DNA of 64,000 nt. Origin: Epiperipatus broadwayi (lineage: Eukaryota; Onychophora; Udeonychophora; Euonychophora; Peripatidae). Every line of letters begins with the position of its first letter. The stretch's first letter is position 1. Under the pieces are notes generated by a model that worked only from the letters and a program-made list of their open reading frames with translations, did no database searches and was not told the DNA's origin. Below, piece by piece: positions 59,088 to 64,000 of the stretch. The stretch is taken from NCBI GenBank assembly GCA_028023455.1, contig JAQFVV010000144.1, forward strand, positions 868,001 through 932,000, given 5' to 3'. The position numbers were made by a program, and so were the translations under genes.

Positions 59088-60923
59088 ATGGAAAACAATG
59101 TAGAAGAGATAGTGGAAGGAGTAAGGGAAGGTAAAGAGAATAGGATAGAGAAGCCAGTAGAGAAAAGAGAAAAAACACTCAGGTCAGGGAAAGAGATAGT
59201 AGAGGATATGGACAGCAATACTGAAGAGGAAGTAGAGAGTAGCAGAGAGGAATCCATAAGGGAGGAACCTGGAGAGATCGAGGCACCTAAAAGGGATGAA
59301 CCCCAAGAAGATAGAAGTGGGAAAATAGAGCAAATGCTAGCAGCTGTAATGTTATGTTTGAATAATGATAAAAAAGAAAGAGAAGAGAGAGAAAAGGGAC
59401 GGGGAAGAAAGAGAAGAGAAAGAGAAAAGAGACAGGGAAGAAAAGGAAAAAGATAAAAAGGAGTGAGAAGAAAAGGAGAGAATGAACTAGAAAGAAATGC
59501 TAGAAAAGATGAAGATAGTGCTTGGGGAAAACAGAGAAGAAATGAACCAAAAGTTAGAAAACATGGAAAGAAAAATGGAAGACCTCACTCTAGAGTGTCA
59601 GAGGAAATATAACAAGGTCCAAAAAGAGTGTGAAGATAGATTGGCCGCACACGAAGTAAGCACACTAGATAGTATGCAAGTAGTCCAAGGAAATATTCTC
59701 CATGTGAAAGATAAAATAGAAAAGCGAAATGAGGAGATAGAGAGACAAGGGATGCAAATGCTTCAAACGATAGAGCAAGTGCAAGAAAGAATAAAAAAGG
59801 CGAAGGGCAACAAGAGGCCCAAAAAGAGGAAATCAAGAGAGTAAGTGAATACTATCAAAGGATTAACGAGGAGGTATCCGAGTTGAAGGAAAATATTGAG
59901 GTTATGGGGAAGAGAGTTAGCAAGCAAAAGGGCATTTTGGAACAGATACAGGGATTGGAACAAAGAGTGAGCAAGGTAGAGGGAGAAAGAGATAGGGCAC
60001 TGGGAAATCTCGACCAAGCAGCAGGAACACCAATCTTAGCAAATAGCGAACAGAGGGAAAGGACAAACAAAGAAGGGATAGAAACTAGGGTAAAGGAAAT
60101 TGATAGGGAGTTAAATAGCCCCTCAAAAGGAAACTGTGTGGCCGTAACCCATTGTAGAAATGAGGGTACTGAATCCACCGAATCTAGTATAGAATGCTAT
60201 AGTATGATGGGAGAAAAGGGGGCAGGTATCCCACGGGGCATAGAGGCCAGCCAACCATTACACTTGGCCAAGTTCATCCAAGTGAAGACATTTAAGGGTG
60301 AGGTAGGAGAGAGTCCAAGAGTCCACCTGCAAAGCTTAAGGGAACTCTTTAAATTCCAAAATGTATCGGCTCAAGACCAAGTTACTCTGGCTGCACACTA
60401 CCTATATGGTCATGCACTGTTTTGGTGGGAGTGCTATCATGAAAAACCAAAAACATTCGAACAGTATGTTGCTGCCCTGGACAGAACCTTCTGGAGTGAG
60501 GAAAGGCAGGATGGCACATATCAGGCTATCCTAAAGGAACAGTACAGGTCCATCAATAAGGAAACCCACACACAATTCTTTATGAGACAGGTTGCCCACC
60601 TAAGGTCATTAACCGCCTGTCCTCTTAATGAAACACAAATTATCAGATTACTCCAGCGGAATCTGCCAGCGTCGATACAGCAGATGATGGTGTGTTGCCA
60701 GATTAGAACACTAGAGGATATGGTGGAATTTCTAACAGCAGTCGATTACACTCCCATCTTTAAAGATCCACCCTACAGGATGAAGAGAATAGAACCTCGG
60801 TGTCAGGCCATGAGTATAAGGGATAATAGGTTTGCCAGAGAGTTGGGGGTATCATCCGGGGGTAGTGCTCAGGGTAGGACAATCCCTAAAGGCAGGCCCT
60901 ATGTAAGGTTCAGAAACACTTAG
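59088..60923 (+). pseudogene. Retrotransposon Gag (coiled coil plus capsid-like domain), two frame changes
   Basis: About 610 residues in three open segments (to 59456, 59497-59844, 59883-60923). The start MENNVEEIVEG at 59088 parallels element A; an in-frame Met at 59058 is possible. Segments 1 and 3 share a frame; segment 2 is shifted. The first break falls in a purine-only AGA/GAA-rich tract prone to slippage, so these look like indels. Segments 1-2 and the start of 3 are highly charged with heptad-like coiled coil (ENMERKMEDLTLECQRKYNK). From about residue 130 of segment 3 comes the capsid-like domain: FKGEVGESPRVHLQSL, AAHYLYGHALFWWE, WSEERQDGTYQAIL, EFLTAVDY. The protein stops about 50 residues later with a basic tail and no zinc knuckle. 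No pol frame follows. Confidence 0.85.
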
Positions 60924-61171
60924 AATTATATATATATAAAACCGTATAATCATTAGTTTACTTTAGTCTTAGTTATTATAATATTATAGAATGCATTGTA
61001 CCTAACTACATGAGGATATAATAAGATGAGAGAGGGTTAGTTTTAAAATTAGTAAGTGACATAATACATGAAGTAAAAGTTTTTCTTGTTTGTTTATTAA
61101 AATTTTGCCAATACCCGAAGTAAAGGCATAAAACTATAAAATTTGATAAATTTCCCGTGAGTTTGAGCATA
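60924..61171 (+). other. Gag-to-LTR spacer of element B
   Basis: AT-rich 250 bp, about the same length as in element A (292 bp). No coding sequence and no clear polypurine tract next to the LTR. Confidence 0.6.
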
Positions 61172-64000
61172 TGAAACAGTCAGCTCTATCAATCCAACTG
61201 TTTCACCTATTATATACTATAGTAGCATTTCTATATAAGTAACTAGCACCAACTTCTCGTATATCAGGTTAATATTATGTCCAAATCAGGCTGGATTTAA
61301 ATATAAAGGTATTAATTATGTATGTGTGCATAGTATATCTTAGCATACGATATGAAAAAGGTGTATCTGTATATGTAAAAACCCATATATACACACACGT
61401 ATATTTCTAGGAGTAAATAAATAAAAACTGCATTGTATGTGTAATGAGAGACTACATATATGCAGGAAAGAATAATGTTAACAGGTTTAAAACATTATAA
61501 ATTTATTTATTTAAAATATTTATTCTAAAGAAAATTAATATTTGAAAGTATTGTATATTTCTGCATATATTGCTAAATTAAATAATCAAATTACATATAT
61601 AACCAGATGTTGTCCATTTTTCTTGTTTTCGAAAAATTGGTGTTATAAAATTCCATTTATAGATTTGTTTTCGAAAAATTGGTATTATAAAATTTAATCC
61701 TTCTCACTGTAGTGTGACCTAATTACAAAACTAAAAGTAACACTAACTTGTAGGATAAATTATCCTGAGTAATTAAAAAGAAATTGTGAATGACCAGCTG
61801 TAAAACTTCGCTATAAGAAATAAAAACAGCGTAATTATATGATTCTAGGATACAGCGAGAAAATTAGCAAAACAAATTAGAAAATTACTATGATTGAGAA
61901 GAGGGGGGTAAGCTGACAATATAAGCCTCTACAGCCATTTTGGAATTATTTGGACATTATTTCAGGTAAGAACTTATGTTTAAAATAGTAATTATGATGC
62001 AATTTGAGTAGAAGGCATTTTTCTTGACTTTCTGACCCAGGAGGTCTACCATGTGGGAAACATCAAGAGGAGAAGCCGTGTGATGGATCAGAAGCCCTTT
62101 TCCAGCCATTCAATATGAAACCAGTGCCAGAAGACAGAAAGAAGAGAGCCCGGTAAAAACCTCCTCTACTTAAAGATTAATAACTCAACTAAAATGCGAT
62201 AATTCCTAAAGCTAGCTAAATATAAACTCTATGGCCATAGCAATAACGTAATTTTAAATCCACTACTAAATGTAATTTGGATTTCTTAATTTTCATCTTA
62301 AAATCACTACTAAAATGTATTTTTGATTTCTTTTGTTTTCACCTTAAAATCTTGCCTGATTTAAGTTTAATAACTGATTTAAATTTGATAACTGATTTAC
62401 TTTAATAACTGATTTGATTTTCATACTGAGTTAATATCATATTTATTGATTTACATACACAATGTATTTATTAATTTATGTGCTGGTTTTCTAAGTTATT
62501 TCTGATTGATCTAGTTTAACACATTTACCCTTCTGAGTTATTAAAAGTTAGTTAAAGTGATTGATTTTAAATTAATTATCATAAATTTTGTTACGTATAG
62601 TTTTAAATGCTTTATTTTGAAATGAGTATAGTTTTAACTGCTTCATTCTGAAATGATAATTAAGTTTCTAGATTATTTTATATATTTTAACTTACTGATA
62701 TTTGATTTTACATATTTTAACTTAATGATATGTGCTTTTACATATTTTAATATAATATTAATATTTGCCTTGATTAATTCTTGTACACTACATAAATTTG
62801 GTTTGAACTGGATTGATCGGATATAAACTAATTGTGTTGCAATTTCCTTTACAAACTAGGCTAAAACAGAGCCAAATTTTAGATTTCACTTAAGTGATAT
62901 CTGCTTTATAAACTTACATTTCTTTCTAAGTAAAGCTATGCCAAGTTTTATGATTTTTCATCGTGTCATCGTTTATGTTATATTTGTTTGGAATGCTAAA
63001 AAGAAACTCGTTTTGAAAGGGGTAAAATATCTTGTTTAACAGTTAATTAAAAAGCTTACAGCTGTTTTAAGATAGATTCGCTTTCGAGATATTTAACTAA
63101 TATTTAGCTGGAGTGATTGAAATACAACAGAAAGCTATAACTTTATATCTTCATGCCCTATAATGTGCTGTACTTCCTTCTAAAGTTATAAATCTCTATA
63201 TAGATAGCTTTACAAATTAGATTCCTAAGCTTTCCTTAATAGCATAATTATAGATGCTACCTAATGAACTGATACACGGTAGTTTCATGAAGGAAACTAG
63301 TGTTGAGCATCATAAAATTTTATTATATAATGTAGTAAGCGGTACGAGTGTGTCTTTAAGGAGCGCTAAGGTGTACATATATATTTGTTGCTGTATTCCT
63401 TAATGGTTGTATGTGGTCGCGCTGCACCATTACTTTTAGTTCGGGCAATTTTCTTCTTCAGATGGTGGACGGGTTCGAACCTCCCCATTCTGCATCCTTA
63501 AGAATGGAGCATGAGATTCCCACAGAGCCTAAGACTCCCACTCAAATAAATTGCTCGATCAACCAGACTAAAGGTCTCTTTTTTCCACAGCAATGAATAC
63601 AGTGAAAAGGGAACTGCTACTTGGTAAAAATCCTGTAAAAAGGCACTCTCGAGACGCAAGGACTATATCAGACTTTATATTTTCTATATGCCATGGTATC
63701 TGAAGTCTGACTGCCAATTATCAGTTCATCCCACCATAATAATTGTATTTTCAGCTTTGATCTGAATTCGAGTCTAATTTTATAGGCACATAAGCTATAT
63801 AGAGAATATTAAGTATTCGGATTAATAAAATGTCATATTCTTTATCAATATGTATAATCACTTCTGCTAGCTCTAGAGCGGATCTAGACCCTGTTATATA
63901 GCATAAGATAGGTGTAGATGGTCATGAGCAAATTAACCTCGTTCTAAAATAATCTTAAGGCTCATGAAAATATAAATTTTACTCGTATAATTTCTTCATC
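61172..64000 (+). repeat. 3' LTR of element B (truncated by window end)
   Basis: Aligns with 53605-56476; scattered substitutions and small indels, for example about 13 extra bases near 63208 and fewer 42-bp and 18-bp repeat units. A 61-codon frame at 63411-63596 is not conserved in the other LTR (it is frameshifted there), so it is not a gene. Confidence 0.88.

Larger units (their letters stand above)
53605..64000 (+). mobile_element. Gag-only LTR retroelement with very long LTRs (element B, 3' end outside window)
   Basis: The repeat starting TGAAACAGTC at 53605 recurs at 61172 and the two copies align to the window end, at least 2.8 kb. Between them lie a leader and a gag gene on the plus strand, and nothing else; only 250 bp separate the gag stop from the 3' LTR, so there is no room for pol. 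The LTR start resembles element A (TGAARCAGTC with a short hairpin). Gag and leader blocks are homologous to element A. Confidence 0.85.

Noticed and set aside
60924-61171. Hidden protease or pol start after gag in element B
   Set aside because: Only 248 bp remain before the LTR and no D-S/T-G or RT motif is visible in any frame.
63411-63596. 61-codon plus-strand frame beginning near an acceptor-like site
   Set aside because: The equivalent segment of the other LTR is frameshifted and does not preserve the protein.

Overview
This window looks like intergenic or intronic DNA of an invertebrate animal: very AT-rich (roughly 70% or more by eye), no compact genes or operons, splice-type signals, and a dense population of metazoan transposable-element families (Penelope-like elements, RTE-type and other LINEs, mariner, hAT-like and TA-flanked foldback MITEs, a tRNA-derived SINE, Ty3/gypsy-type gag). 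I cannot name the species; molluscs, flatworms, cnidarians and arachnids would all fit. No intact host gene is visible. The best host-coding candidate is one short exon at 16312-16426 with good splice sites, so much of the left half may be intron.

Layout. 1-1345: a Penelope-like element (PLE) whose 5' part is inverted relative to its 3' part, with an intact-looking hammerhead core in its tail. 2370-2501: a short tRNA-derived SINE with target duplications (a second copy at 25769-25898). 7505-8045: 3' end of an RTE-type LINE. 9852-12259: a second PLE, inserted as two head-to-head 5'-truncated copies inside one 19-bp target duplication. 12412-21332: foldback MITEs, microsatellites and the candidate exon. 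21873-24002: a third, almost full-length but frameshifted PLE. 26549-27454: a dead mariner. 28247-31530: tandem duplications and a hAT-like MITE. 32040-34640: a 456-bp tandem repeat with hammerhead-ribozyme motifs and several orientation switches.

35132-43066 and 53605-64000 (running off the window) hold two related LTR retroelements, the first on the minus strand and the second on the plus. They have multi-kilobase LTRs and encode only a gag-like protein with no protease, reverse transcriptase, RNase H or integrase. They share gag, a repeated leader segment and the LTR start, so they form one non-autonomous lineage with the gag-only architecture. Between and beside them lie three decayed LINEs (44150-46450, 50310-51620, 52147-53290), a GC-richer minus-strand retroposed segment (48006-49220) and an uninterrupted (TAA)88 array (51881-52145).

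The functional theme is retrotransposition. PLEs supply reverse transcriptase plus GIY-YIG endonuclease and carry ribozyme-like tails, and the ribozyme satellite could be mobilised by PLE machinery (inference). The gag-only elements would need reverse transcriptase and integrase in trans (inference). Almost every open reading frame is broken, so this is mostly a graveyard of elements. Several structural features (paired inverted PLE copies, hammerhead satellite, gag-only LTR elements) are informative about mechanism.
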